Of a stretch of DNA of 64,000 nt, positions 37,614 through 46,497 are shown one piece after another (positions within the stretch are counted from its first letter, which is position 1; every line of letters starts with the position of its first letter). The notes beneath the pieces were generated by a model that was given only the letters and a program-made list of their open reading frames with translations, was not told the origin of the DNA and did no database searches. A program made the position numbers and the translations under genes. Source of the DNA: Chelatococcus albus (GTDB taxonomy: Bacteria > Pseudomonadota > Alphaproteobacteria > Rhizobiales > Beijerinckiaceae); NCBI RefSeq assembly GCF_030067675.1, contig NZ_JASJEV010000009.1, positions 62,001 through 126,000 of the forward strand, read 5' to 3'.

Positions 37614-39028
37614 GCCGGTCGCCCCCCTTCGAGCGCCGCGCCGTCGGCTCTGCTCCGGCCGCCATCCCGGCGCGGAAGATAGACCAGATCGAGGGGCTCT
37701 TCGATGCCCGGCACCTGCTCGCCGGGCGCTGCCGCAAATAGGGCCGCGCCGGCAAAGCCCTGCGCCTCTGCAAGGGTGAAGGTGTTCCTGTCGGTGACGG
37801 CGCGGGCACCGAGCCGGCGATTGTGCTTCTCAAGCTTGGTGACGCGGTTCACCGGCTCGCCGATCACCGTGAATTCCAGCCGGTCCCCATCGCCGACAGT
37901 CCCGAAGATCACTTGGCCGGCGGCGACGGCGATACCGATCTCGACCGGCTCCCTGCCCTCGGCCGCAAGCTCGGCGGCGAAGCGCTCGGCCTCGGCGTCG
38001 AGGTCGAGCATCGCCTGCAGGGCCTGGGCGGCTGCGGCCGCGCTCTCGTGGGCGCAGCCGAAGGTCGCGAGGATGCCGTCTCCAAGGAACTTGTCGATGG
38101 TGCCGCCGTGCGCCGTGATCACGGCTGTCATGCGGCGCTGGTAGGCGACGAGGAGGCGGATGACCTCGCTCGGCGGCAGACGGGCGGCAAGTGTCGTGAA
38201 GCCGCGGATGTCGGTCATCAGGATAGCCCCCGCGCGGGTCTCGCCGCGCCCGGGGGCAAGCTCCTCGGCACGCGTGATGCGCTCGGCGATCTCCGGGTCG
38301 AAGAAGCGCGACAGATCTTCGGTGACGGTGTGGCCGATGGCGGCCGTGAGCAGCGCCCGCCGCGCCCGCGCGATCGACAGGGTGAGCACGGCGGTGAAGA
38401 GGAGGATCGCGACGATCTTCTCAACCTCGGCGCCGATGAGCATCGCGTTCGAGGTCATGTAGACGACGAAGTCGCGGGTCACGGCGGAACGCGCATCGGT
38501 GAAGACGAGCCATGCCATCACGGCCCAGCCGATCGCGGCAGTCAGCCCGGCCATGACGACGACGCGCGGCTCGAAGCGCAGCGTGCGCACGGCGATGAGA
38601 AGGAATGTGAAAAGGAAGCTCGGCGCCTTGAGCGAGAACGCGGGAGGTTGCCAGTACTGCAGATGGAAGGTCCAGATGAGGCCGTAGAGAAGCGCGAAAT
38701 CCGCCACGGTGAACAAGGTGACGGCGATGCCGTGCATGCGGCCGGTGTGCGCGAGCGTCAGGCGCAGCATGCCGAGCATCAGGCCGATGGAGACTGCGAT
38801 CGGTACCGGGCGCAGCTCACTGACGGCGTCGAGCGCCTTCGGCGTCAGGAGATAGAGGAGGCCGAGCAGCAGCACGATGCCGAAGACGAGCCAGGCCGAC
38901 AGGATCTCGGCCGCCTGTGTCTCGCCATCGACGATGGCCTGGACGCGTGCCGGCAGGCGGCCGAAGCGGCCGAAGAGCCTGCCCGCGAGACGCGCGCCGC
39001 GGCTGTCCTGCAGTTGCGAGAGCGTCAT
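37610..39028 (-). CDS. Membrane adenylate cyclase (class III, six helices)
   Basis: 472 residues. Six predicted membrane helices span about 42-220, then a linker (HTVTEDLSRFFDPEIAERI, about 233-251) and the catalytic domain (about 262-440). Metal aspartates D273 (ILMTDIRGF) and D317 (DKFLGDGI) are present. At the transition-state position the sequence is VNRVTKLE, with asparagine N394 but lysine K398 where the canonical arginine sits; related rhizobial cyclases also show lysine here, as far as I recall. Activity is likely but not certain. It lies between the cyclic-nucleotide-binding gene (122 bases upstream) and the ferredoxin-cyclase gene (4-base overlap). Confidence 0.88.
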   Translation of the reverse strand: MTLSQLQDSRGARLAGRLFGRFGRLPARVQAIVDGETQAAEILSAWLVFGIVLLLGLLYLLTPKALDAVSELRPVPIAVSIGLMLGMLRLTLAHTGRMHGIAVTLFTVADFALLYGLIWTFHLQYWQPPAFSLKAPSFLFTFLLIAVRTLRFEPRVVVMAGLTAAIGWAVMAWLVFTDARSAVTRDFVVYMTSNAMLIGAEVEKIVAILLFTAVLTLSIARARRALLTAAIGHTVTEDLSRFFDPEIAERITRAEELAPGRGETRAGAILMTDIRGFTTLAARLPPSEVIRLLVAYQRRMTAVITAHGGTIDKFLGDGILATFGCAHESAAAAAQALQAMLDLDAEAERFAAELAAEGREPVEIGIAVAAGQVIFGTVGDGDRLEFTVIGEPVNRVTKLEKHNRRLGARAVTDRNTFTLAEAQGFAGAALFAAAPGEQVPGIEEPLDLVYLPRRDGGRSRADGAALEGGRPA

Positions 39029-39150
39029 CCAGTCCGTCCACTCGGCGCGAATTGCGAGGCCAATCTACCGCGCGACGGTGCAAGCGACAGCAGCCATCGG
39101 GCAATCGTGATGCCGCGTGAGCTGCGGGGGCGGAGCGGACCGGGCCCGGC

Positions 39151-39594
39151 TCAGGAAGCGCGGCCAGCGAGTTGCGCGTTGGTGCGCTCCAGGCGCTTGG
39201 CGAGCTCGCGCATGACAGCGATGGACATCTGCGGGAATTGGCCGAGCAGCTCGAGAAACACGCGCTTGTCGATGCGCAGCGCGATGATGTCCGTATCGGC
39301 GAGCACGGTGGCGGAGCGCGGCGTCTCGGACAGGATGCCCATCTCGCCAACGAGATCGTTGCGGCCGAGCTCTGCGACCTTGATGACGCCCGTCGGGGCC
39401 TCGAGCATCACGTGCGCGCGGCCTTCGAGAATGACGTAGGCGGCGTCCGAAAGGTCGCCCTGGGAGAAGAAGCGCTGTCCCGGCGCGAAGGTCACGCGCT
39501 CGCTGGTGAAGGCGAGGAGCTTCAGGCGCGCGGGGTCGATGTCCTTGAACATCGGCACCTGCCGCAGGGACTGGACTTCGGTGTCGAGCGTCAT
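39151..39594 (-). CDS. Stand-alone cyclic-nucleotide-binding domain protein
   Basis: 147 residues that are little more than one CNB/CRP-type beta-roll plus the C-terminal helix; there is no DNA-binding domain and no membrane segment. The phosphate-binding cassette reads GEMGILSETPRSATV (83-97), with E84 and R93-S94 at the positions that hold cAMP ribose and phosphate in CRP, so binding should be intact. ATG 39594 overlaps the stop of the upstream ABC gene (ATGA), indicating coupling. Being encoded with two cyclases and the ABC protein, it probably reports cAMP level to that membrane protein; this is inference. Confidence 0.88.
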   Translation of the reverse strand: MTLDTEVQSLRQVPMFKDIDPARLKLLAFTSERVTFAPGQRFFSQGDLSDAAYVILEGRAHVMLEAPTGVIKVAELGRNDLVGEMGILSETPRSATVLADTDIIALRIDKRVFLELLGQFPQMSIAVMRELAKRLERTNAQLAGRAS

Positions 39595-42371
39595 GGCGTC
39601 TGCCTCTCAAACTCCGGTTCTGTTGTTGCCTTGTCGCTATCACGCAGAGGTTGCTGGACCGTGCCGGCGCCGACACCCGCCTCGCCGCCCTCGGCGGCGG
39701 GCGCCAGCGGCCCGCGGACCTGCTGCGGTCGGGGGCCCGTGAAGCGCACGAGGATATCGAAGTCGGCCGCCTGCGCCTCGTCGCGCAGGACGGCCACCAG
39801 ACTGCGGCCGCGGTAGGCCTCGGTGATCGTGGCGAGGAGGCTTGCCGCCTGCGCGTCGCCGTAGGACGCGAGGGCGCCGTCGAGCACGAGGATGTCCGGT
39901 TGTTTCACCAGGCAACGCACGAGCGCGACGCTGGCGCGCTGCTGGGCCGTGAGCAGACGTCCGCCCGGCCCGACCTGGAAGTCGAGCCCCACCCGGGCGA
40001 TGTCGTCGCGCATGCCGAGTTCGGAAATCACCTCGCCGGCGACCTTGGTCACCCGTTCGCGCGCATCCGCGATGCCGTGCGCCACGCGTCCGAAGAGGAG
40101 ATTGTCCCGGAGCGGCGCGGCGCCGCACACGCGCTCGGCGTCGTAGAGCTCGACCTCCTGCTCCCAGAGTGTGCCGCGCAGCTCGCGGCGGAAGCGCATC
40201 CGCGCCTCCACGATACGCGCCTTCAGCACGTCGTCGATGAGCCCGAGGCGATGCCGCGGCTCGACATAGTCGAGCGGCAGGACGAGGAGGCGGTTGCGGT
40301 CCTCGCGGGTCAGGCCCGACGCCCGCCGCGTTGCCCAGCGACGCACGATGTCCTCGTATTCGGGCAGGTCGTCCGCCGCGATGAAGGAGAATTGCTCGAA
40401 CAGCGGGTGCCCCGGCGGCAGGCCGCGGAAGATCTCCGTCATCGTCTGCGCGATGTCGCCCCCCATGCGCACGAGTTCGTCGGTGAGGTCCTCGGCGTCG
40501 AGCACGCGCCGCACCAGCGGATTGACGGCGCGAGCCCGCCCCGCAAAGGCGCCGCCCACCGACGCGCCGAACAGGAGGTTCTCGCCGATCGTCGCCTGGT
40601 TGTTGTAGCGCGCGGGATCGAAGGGCTCGACCAGCTGGCGCATGTCGCGGTCGGCAAGCTTGGCGCGCAGGAGGCCGCGGGCCTCGACGAGCTTTTCCGC
40701 GAGATGCGGATAGCGCGCCGGATCGACCCGGCCCGACAGGCCGAAACGATAGACGTCATCGCGCATGCCGACGAGCGCCAGCTCCTCGAGCAGCCGGTGA
40801 TCGAGCTCGTCCGCACCCTCAAGGCCCAGGGCGGCGTAGTCGATCCATTCGTCGTCCGGGCTCGCCTCGGGGTTGCCGGTGCGCGAGGCCTCGAGCCGGC
40901 GCCGGCGCTGTTCCGCGTCGTCCCCAGCGGCCCCGGGGCGCACCGGCCTGTGGCGCAGCCCATAGACGAGGTTGTCCCGCAGGGTCCCCGGAAAGAGGAT
41001 CGGATCGACACCCGCATAGGTGAGACGACGGCCCGTCACCGCTTCCGGCAGGCGCCTCAGATCCCGCCCGCCGATCGAGATCTGGCCGGTGAAATCGTCG
41101 ATCCGCCGCGCCAGCACCCGCGCCAGCACGCTCGGGCCGCCGCCCCCGTCCCCGACGAGGGCGATCCGCGCCGGCAGGTCCCAGGCGAAGGACGCGCCCT
41201 CGACCAGCGGCGAGCCGTGGCTGTCCATGACCCGCAGGTCCTTGACCACGAGCGGGCCCCGCAGCGGCTCGGCATCGGCTTCGGCGCCGGCGAAGACCTC
41301 CTCGGGAATGAGGCGCTCGGGCGCGAACTGCTGCGTGATCTGATCGTACTTGATCTGCACGTCGAGGCGCTGCTGATCCCAGTCGATCAGTTCCTTGAGC
41401 GGCGGCGGCAGCTCGCGATAGGCGGCGATGACGGCGACAAGCTGGCCGATGTCGAGCTTGCCCTTGAGCGCGAAATAGCCGCCGACCGAGTAGAAGAAGA
41501 ACGGCGTGATCTGCGCGAGCAGGTTGTTCAGGAACTTGACCGCGAACTTCCACTTGTAGATGCGGAAGCGCAGATCGAAGAGGTGGAAGAGCCGCTCGCC
41601 GATCTCGGCCTTCTCCCAGGCCGTGGCGTCGTGCACGTGCACGGCCTCCATGCCGTCGACGATCTCGCCGACGCGGCCTGCAAGCTTGCGTGAGGCGATC
41701 TGCCGCTCCTTGCCGAGACGCAGCTGTACGCGCCTGAGGCGCGGGATGACGACGAACTGGATGCCGACGATCGAGGCCGCGATGATGCCGAGCCAGACAT
41801 TCTGCAGCAGGATGAAGAGCATCGCGGTCGCGGCCTGCGTGCCAAGGAACATCGGCTGGATGAAGGCATCGCCGATGAAGCCGCCGATGGGCTCGACCTC
41901 GTCCTTGATGATGGTTGCCGTCTCTGACGCCTTGACCGTGCGCAGCGTCTCGGGCGGGAATCTGAATGTCAGCGAGAAGAGATCGAAGCGCATGCGCCGC
42001 AGCATGCGCTCCCCCAGTGCTCCTTTCGCCACATTGATCCAGTATTTGAAGGCGCCATTGACGAGGACGAGCACCAGGAACAACGTCGACAGGCCGAACA
42101 GGAGGCCGAGCTGGCCGACCGTGAAGCCTTCGAAGAAGGTGACGCGCGGCCCGCCCCCGAAAAGGGCTGGAGGGGTCGCGCCGATCTCGAGAAAGGTCGC
42201 CGTCGCCCGGCCGTCCTTGAACGCGCCGCCTTGAATCGCTTCGTTGACGATGCGCTTGGGCAGGTCGAGGGACCAGAAATAGAACGGCAGCGACGCGAGG
42301 ACCGCGGCAAAGATCACCAGCTGTTCGCGCCGCGTGTGTCGCCAGATGTAGCGAAAGAGGCTCTTCTCCAA
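39591..42371 (-). CDS. ABC-exporter-like membrane protein with degenerate, repeat-expanded nucleotide-binding domain
   Basis: 926 residues. TTG 42371 is chosen because AAGGAG lies six bases before it; an upstream in-frame ATG at 42464 has no such site. Residues 1-350 resemble an exporter membrane domain with six helices. The NBD begins near 370, but the Walker A place reads GDGGGGPS (407-414) with proline for lysine, the signature place reads LTAQQ (807-811), and Walker B ends ILVLDG (827-832) without the catalytic glutamate. Between them lie about 300 extra residues, and the post-Q-loop motif occurs three times: FPGTLRDNLVYG (460-471), QATIGENLLFG (592-602), AAPLRDNLLFG (751-761). It is unlikely to hydrolyse ATP in the normal way. 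First gene of the cAMP operon. Confidence 0.85.
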   Translation of the reverse strand: MEKSLFRYIWRHTRREQLVIFAAVLASLPFYFWSLDLPKRIVNEAIQGGAFKDGRATATFLEIGATPPALFGGGPRVTFFEGFTVGQLGLLFGLSTLFLVLVLVNGAFKYWINVAKGALGERMLRRMRFDLFSLTFRFPPETLRTVKASETATIIKDEVEPIGGFIGDAFIQPMFLGTQAATAMLFILLQNVWLGIIAASIVGIQFVVIPRLRRVQLRLGKERQIASRKLAGRVGEIVDGMEAVHVHDATAWEKAEIGERLFHLFDLRFRIYKWKFAVKFLNNLLAQITPFFFYSVGGYFALKGKLDIGQLVAVIAAYRELPPPLKELIDWDQQRLDVQIKYDQITQQFAPERLIPEEVFAGAEADAEPLRGPLVVKDLRVMDSHGSPLVEGASFAWDLPARIALVGDGGGGPSVLARVLARRIDDFTGQISIGGRDLRRLPEAVTGRRLTYAGVDPILFPGTLRDNLVYGLRHRPVRPGAAGDDAEQRRRRLEASRTGNPEASPDDEWIDYAALGLEGADELDHRLLEELALVGMRDDVYRFGLSGRVDPARYPHLAEKLVEARGLLRAKLADRDMRQLVEPFDPARYNNQATIGENLLFGASVGGAFAGRARAVNPLVRRVLDAEDLTDELVRMGGDIAQTMTEIFRGLPPGHPLFEQFSFIAADDLPEYEDIVRRWATRRASGLTREDRNRLLVLPLDYVEPRHRLGLIDDVLKARIVEARMRFRRELRGTLWEQEVELYDAERVCGAAPLRDNLLFGRVAHGIADARERVTKVAGEVISELGMRDDIARVGLDFQVGPGGRLLTAQQRASVALVRCLVKQPDILVLDGALASYGDAQAASLLATITEAYRGRSLVAVLRDEAQAADFDILVRFTGPRPQQVRGPLAPAAEGGEAGVGAGTVQQPLRDSDKATTEPEFERQTP

Positions 42372-42728
42372 GCCTTTCTCCTTGTCCGACCGCGGCCGTT
42401 CCAGCTCTTGGCGCCAGGCCGGGACCGGATCACGGCGCCTGCCAGAAAGGGGATGCGTCCCCAAATCGGCATGCTAGAAGATAGACGAGCACGCGGGAAC
42501 GCTCCATAACCCGCCGCTCCGGTGGGCCACCCTGCCGCGGATCCCGTGCAGCGGTGGTGGCGCACATCGGTGACGGTCAGGGTACAGCTACTGGATTTCG
42601 GATCGGCTGCTCCGGCGATGGGTACCATTCTGCCGGCCCAGCGATCCATATGGCGTGGGTGAGGGGGTTCACGATCGCGGCACCTCCTTGCCCATTTCCT
42701 TGGGGGCACGGTTGCCAGGAGCCTGCCT
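42372..42728. other. Divergent intergenic region between the cAMP operon and the glycosyltransferase operon
   Basis: 357 bases that must carry the promoters of both operons. CAGGAG at 42717-42722 is the ribosome-binding site of the first glycosyltransferase gene. Composition is mixed, with an AT-richer spot near 42465-42485. No known operator palindrome (including a CRP-type TGTGA-N6-TCACA) was seen and no convincing sigma-70 pair could be assigned. Confidence 0.4.
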
Positions 42729-43988
42729 ATGGCGGCAGCGACGAGGGTAGAGGGGGCGGGATCGGCCGGCGGCGGGTCGGAGAGCGCGCGGGTGCTCATC
42801 TACAGCCACGACACGTTCGGGCTGGGGCATCTGCGCCGTTCGCGCGCCATCGCCAACGCGCTGGTGACGGACCGGCCCGGGGTATCCGTCGTCATCATCT
42901 CCGGCTCGCCGGTCATCGGCAATTTCGAGTTCGGCTCCGGCGTCGACTACGTGCGCGTGCCCGGCGTGGTGAAGCTGCCGAACGGTGACTATCGCAGCCT
43001 CAACCTCAACGTCGAGCTCGACGAGGCGGTCGGCCTGCGGGCGGCCATCATCCAGCAGACGGCCGACACCTTCGGCCCGGACCTCGTCATCGTCGACAAG
43101 GAGCCGACCGGCTTTCGCGGCGAGATCGTGCCGGCGCTCGAGCGGCTGAAGGAGCGGGGCACGCGCATCGTGCTCGGCGTGCGGGACGTCATGGACGAGC
43201 CGGCGCTGCTCGTGCCCGAGTGGGAGCGCAAGGGCGCGGTCGACGCCCTCGCCGCCTATTACGACGAGACCTGGGTCTACGGTCTCAGGGAGATCTACGA
43301 GCCGCTGTCGGGCCTCGCCCTGCCTGGAGAGGTCCGACAGCGCATCGCCTATACCGGCTACCTGCGGCGCAGCCTGCCGCAGGAGCCCGGGTTCATGCGC
43401 TATCCCAAGAGTACCAAGGGCCCCTTCATCCTGCTGACGACGGGCGGCGGCGGCGACGGAGACGACCTGATCGACTGGGTGATCTCCGCCTACGAGACCG
43501 ATGCCGGTCTCGACCTGCCGGCCGTGATCGTCTTCGGCCCCTTCATCAACCGCGACCGGCGGCGCAGCTTCGCCGAGCGCATCGCCCGGCACCCGAAGCT
43601 CGACGCCATCGCCTTCGACACCAAGCTCGAATATCTCATGAACCGGGCCACGGCGGTGGTGGCCATGGGCGGCTACAACACCTTCTGCGAGGTGCTGTCG
43701 CTCGACAAGCCGGCCCTGATCGTGCCGCGCACGAGCCCGCGGCTCGAACAATACATCCGGGCCATGCACGCCGAGCGCCTGGGCCTCGTGCGCATGCTCG
43801 TCGACGACGAGGCCGAGCGCGATCCGGCCCGCATGGCGGCGGCCCTGCGGGCATTGCCGGCGCAGAAGCGCCCCTCGCAGGTCATCGTGCCGGGTCTCCT
43901 CGACGGGCTCGACGTCATCCAACGGCGTTTCGCCGGCTGGCTGGCCGAGCGCCCCCGCCGCATCGCCATAAGTGAGGCCGCAGAGTGA
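42729..43988 (+). CDS. Glycosyltransferase, GT-B fold (MurG/GT28-like)
   Basis: 419 residues. The N-terminal half has SHDTFGLGHLRRSRAIANAL (about 26-45), the glycine-rich acceptor loop of MurG-like enzymes, and the C-terminal half has VVAMGGYNTFCEVLSLDKP (about 312-330) and LIVPRTSPRLEQYIRA, the donor-nucleotide site. No membrane segment. ATG 42729 follows CAGGAG. It is the first of four collinear genes ending at 48467, and is paralogous to the first half of the fourth gene (LGVGHLARAAAIARAL, SQAGYNTVVDL). Donor and acceptor unknown; assembly of a surface or storage glycan is likely. Confidence 0.85.
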   Translation: MAAATRVEGAGSAGGGSESARVLIYSHDTFGLGHLRRSRAIANALVTDRPGVSVVIISGSPVIGNFEFGSGVDYVRVPGVVKLPNGDYRSLNLNVELDEAVGLRAAIIQQTADTFGPDLVIVDKEPTGFRGEIVPALERLKERGTRIVLGVRDVMDEPALLVPEWERKGAVDALAAYYDETWVYGLREIYEPLSGLALPGEVRQRIAYTGYLRRSLPQEPGFMRYPKSTKGPFILLTTGGGGDGDDLIDWVISAYETDAGLDLPAVIVFGPFINRDRRRSFAERIARHPKLDAIAFDTKLEYLMNRATAVVAMGGYNTFCEVLSLDKPALIVPRTSPRLEQYIRAMHAERLGLVRMLVDDEAERDPARMAAALRALPAQKRPSQVIVPGLLDGLDVIQRRFAGWLAERPRRIAISEAAE

Positions 43989-44065
43989 GCGCGCGTCCTC
44001 GCTGCCCGTTGGCGGCCCACCGCTGTCGACCATCCGCGGATGATGAGCATGGCTGAGAGAAACGT

Positions 44066-45370
44066 GTGACCGGTCCTCGTTCCGACATCGGCCGCATCGC
44101 CGTCGTGGTGAAGGGCTATCCGCGCCTGTCGGAAACCTTCATCGCGCAGGAGATCCTGGCGCTCGAGGAGCGCGGGCTGCCCCTCGACATCTGGTCGCTT
44201 CGCCACCCGACCGAGCGCGTCGTGCATCCGATGCACGAGCGCATCCGGGCGCGCCCCACCTATCTTCCGGAGTATCTCTACCAGGAGCCCCTGCGCGTCC
44301 TGCGCGGCCTCCTGTGGAGCCTGCGCCAGCCGGGGTTCCGCCGGCTTATCCGCATCTTCCTGCAGGATCTGAAGCGCGACCCCACTCCGAACCGCGGGCG
44401 CCGGCTCGGTCAGGCCTGCGTGATGGCGCGGGAGCTGCCCGCCGGCGTGCGCCACCTGCATGTGCATTATCTGCACACGCCGGCGTCGGTGGTGCGCTAT
44501 GCCGCCATCCTGCGCGGGCTCGCCTGGTCCTTCTCGGCCCATGCCAAGGACATCTGGACGACGCCCGACTGGGAGAAGCGCGAGAAGATCGCGGAAGCCG
44601 CCTGGGGCGTCACCTGCACGGCCGCCGGCCACGCGCATCTCGCCATGCTCGCCCCGCCGGCGGACCCTGCGCGCGTGGCCCTCGCCTATCACGGGCTCGA
44701 CCTGTCGCGCTTTCCCAGCCCCCCGCAGCGGCCGGCGCGCGACGGCTCGGACCCGGCCGATCCCGTGCGCATCGTCTCGGTGGGCCGGGCAGTGGCGAAG
44801 AAGGGCTTCGACGACCTGCTCAACGCCCTCGCCGCGCTGCCTGAGGACCTCAACTGGCGCTTCGCCCATATCGGCGGCGGCGAGATGCTGGGCGCGCTGA
44901 AGAGGCAGGCCGAGGCAGCCGGCGTCGCCGGCAAGGTCGCGTTCCTCGGCGCCAAGGCCCAGCCCGAGGTGATCGCGCTGATGCGCGAGGCGGACGTCTT
45001 CGTGCTGCCGGCCAAGCGCGCCCGCTCGGGCGACCAGGACGGTCTGCCGAACGTGGTCATGGAGGCGGCGAGCCAGGAACTCGCCATCGTGGCGAGCGAT
45101 TTCGCCGGCATTCCGGAATTCGTGCGGGATGGCCGCGAGGGCGTGCTCGTGTCGCCCGGCGACTGGGAGGCCCTCGCCAACGCCCTCAATCTCATCGCCC
45201 GCGAGCCCGCACGGCGCGCCGCCCTCGGCCGGGCCGCGCACGCGCGGCTGCGCGAGGCCTTTTCCATCGACGCCGGCCTCGACCTCATCGAGGCACGGCT
45301 GCGCCACTCGCTCGGGCAGATGCCGCTCGCGGACGGGTACCGGGAGCCCGCGGAGGCGACGGCCCCGTGA
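44066..45370 (+). CDS. Glycosyltransferase family 4 protein
   Basis: 434 residues, GTG start at 44066. GT-B fold: N-terminal VVVKGYPRLSETFIAQEI (about 12-29), which is typical of GT4 enzymes of exopolysaccharide clusters, HLHVHYLHTPASVVRYAAIL (about 131-150), and the C-terminal donor site with SVGRAVAKKGFDDLL (about 236-250) and AKRARSGDQDGLPNVVMEA (about 316-334), where the E-x7-E motif lies. Cytoplasmic or membrane-associated. It begins 77 bases after the first gene and overlaps the third by four bases. Confidence 0.9.
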   Translation: MTGPRSDIGRIAVVVKGYPRLSETFIAQEILALEERGLPLDIWSLRHPTERVVHPMHERIRARPTYLPEYLYQEPLRVLRGLLWSLRQPGFRRLIRIFLQDLKRDPTPNRGRRLGQACVMARELPAGVRHLHVHYLHTPASVVRYAAILRGLAWSFSAHAKDIWTTPDWEKREKIAEAAWGVTCTAAGHAHLAMLAPPADPARVALAYHGLDLSRFPSPPQRPARDGSDPADPVRIVSVGRAVAKKGFDDLLNALAALPEDLNWRFAHIGGGEMLGALKRQAEAAGVAGKVAFLGAKAQPEVIALMREADVFVLPAKRARSGDQDGLPNVVMEAASQELAIVASDFAGIPEFVRDGREGVLVSPGDWEALANALNLIAREPARRAALGRAAHARLREAFSIDAGLDLIEARLRHSLGQMPLADGYREPAEATAP

Positions 45371-46497
45371 GCGGCGGCTTCCCCATCGCCTTCTACGCGC
45401 CGCTGAAGGCGCCCGACCACCCCTCGCCCTCGGGCGACCGCCGCATGGCGCAGCTCCTGATGCAGGCCCTGACGCAGGCCGGCTTCGTGCCGGGCCTCGC
45501 GAGCCACCTGCGCACGCTTGACCTCGTCGGCGATGCCGTGGCGCAGGAGCATCTGGCGGCCGAGGGCCGCGCCGAAGCGGAGCGGCTCGTTGCCGTCTAT
45601 CGCGCGCTCGCGCCCGAGGCGCGGCCGCGGCTGTGGTTCACCTACCACGTCTATTACAAGGCCCCGGACTGGATCGGGCCGCGCGTCGCGCGCGCGCTCG
45701 CCATCCCCTACGTGGTGGCGGAAGGGTCGCGCGCGGCCAAGCGCGCGCGCGGCCCCTGGGCCATCGCCAACCAGGCGGCCGAGGCTGCGCTCGATGCCGC
45801 GGACGTGATCTTCGTCATGACGGAGGCCGACCGGCCGGCCCTCGAAGCAGCGCGCCCGGCGCGCCAGAGCCTCGTCGCCCTGCCGCCCTTCATCGACTGG
45901 CCCTGCCATGCCGCCGGCGCCGGACGGCCGCCCACAGGGGGCGCCCACCTCCTCACCGTCGCCATGATGCGGCGGGGCGACAAGCTCGCGAGCTATCGCC
46001 TGCTCGCCGAGAGCCTCGCCAGCCTTGCGGATCTGGCATGGCATCTCACCATCGTGGGCGACGGCGAGGCGCGGTCGGAGGTGGAAGCTCTCTTCGCCCC
46101 CCTGGCCGGGCGCGTGACCTTCCGCGGACTGGTGGGAGAGGAGGCCGTGCTCGCGCGCCTCTATGCGGGGGCCGACCTCTTCCTGTGGCCGGCCGTCAAC
46201 GAAGCCTACGGCATGGCCTTCCTCGAGGCACAGGCCTGCGGCTGCCCCGTCGTGGCCGGCCACTTCGGCGGCGTCGCCGACGCATTGCGCGACGGGGAGA
46301 CGGGGCTTCTCGTCGAGCCAGGCAATGCCGCCGTCTTCGCCGATGCCGTGCGCGGACTCCTCGCCGCGCCGGCACGGCGGGAGGCGATGGCCGCGGCCGC
46401 GCGACGCTTCATTGCGGAAGAGCGCACCGTGGCGGGCGCCGCAGCGATCCTGCGGCGCGCGCTTCTGCCGCTCCTCGCCGAGGAGCCGACGGCATGA
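45367..46497 (+). CDS. Glycosyltransferase family 4 protein
   Basis: 376 residues, GTG start at 45367 overlapping the previous stop. GT-B fold with an N-terminal FYAPLKAPDHPSPSGDRRMAQ (split here as FYAPLKAPDHPSPSGDRR) typical of a subgroup of proteobacterial GT4 enzymes, LTVAMMRRGDKLASY (donor domain start, about 196-210), FLWPAVNEAYGMAFLEAQAC (about 271-290) with the E-x7-E motif, and PGNAAVFADAVRGLL near 320. It precedes the fusion gene with an ATGA overlap. Substrate unknown. Confidence 0.88.
   Translation: MSGGFPIAFYAPLKAPDHPSPSGDRRMAQLLMQALTQAGFVPGLASHLRTLDLVGDAVAQEHLAAEGRAEAERLVAVYRALAPEARPRLWFTYHVYYKAPDWIGPRVARALAIPYVVAEGSRAAKRARGPWAIANQAAEAALDAADVIFVMTEADRPALEAARPARQSLVALPPFIDWPCHAAGAGRPPTGGAHLLTVAMMRRGDKLASYRLLAESLASLADLAWHLTIVGDGEARSEVEALFAPLAGRVTFRGLVGEEAVLARLYAGADLFLWPAVNEAYGMAFLEAQACGCPVVAGHFGGVADALRDGETGLLVEPGNAAVFADAVRGLLAAPARREAMAAAARRFIAEERTVAGAAAILRRALLPLLAEEPTA

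Noticed and set aside
42372-42464. ATG 42464 as start of the ABC-like gene
   Set aside because: It adds 31 basic residues with no ribosome-binding site, while TTG 42371 has AAGGAG at ideal spacing directly before the first membrane region.
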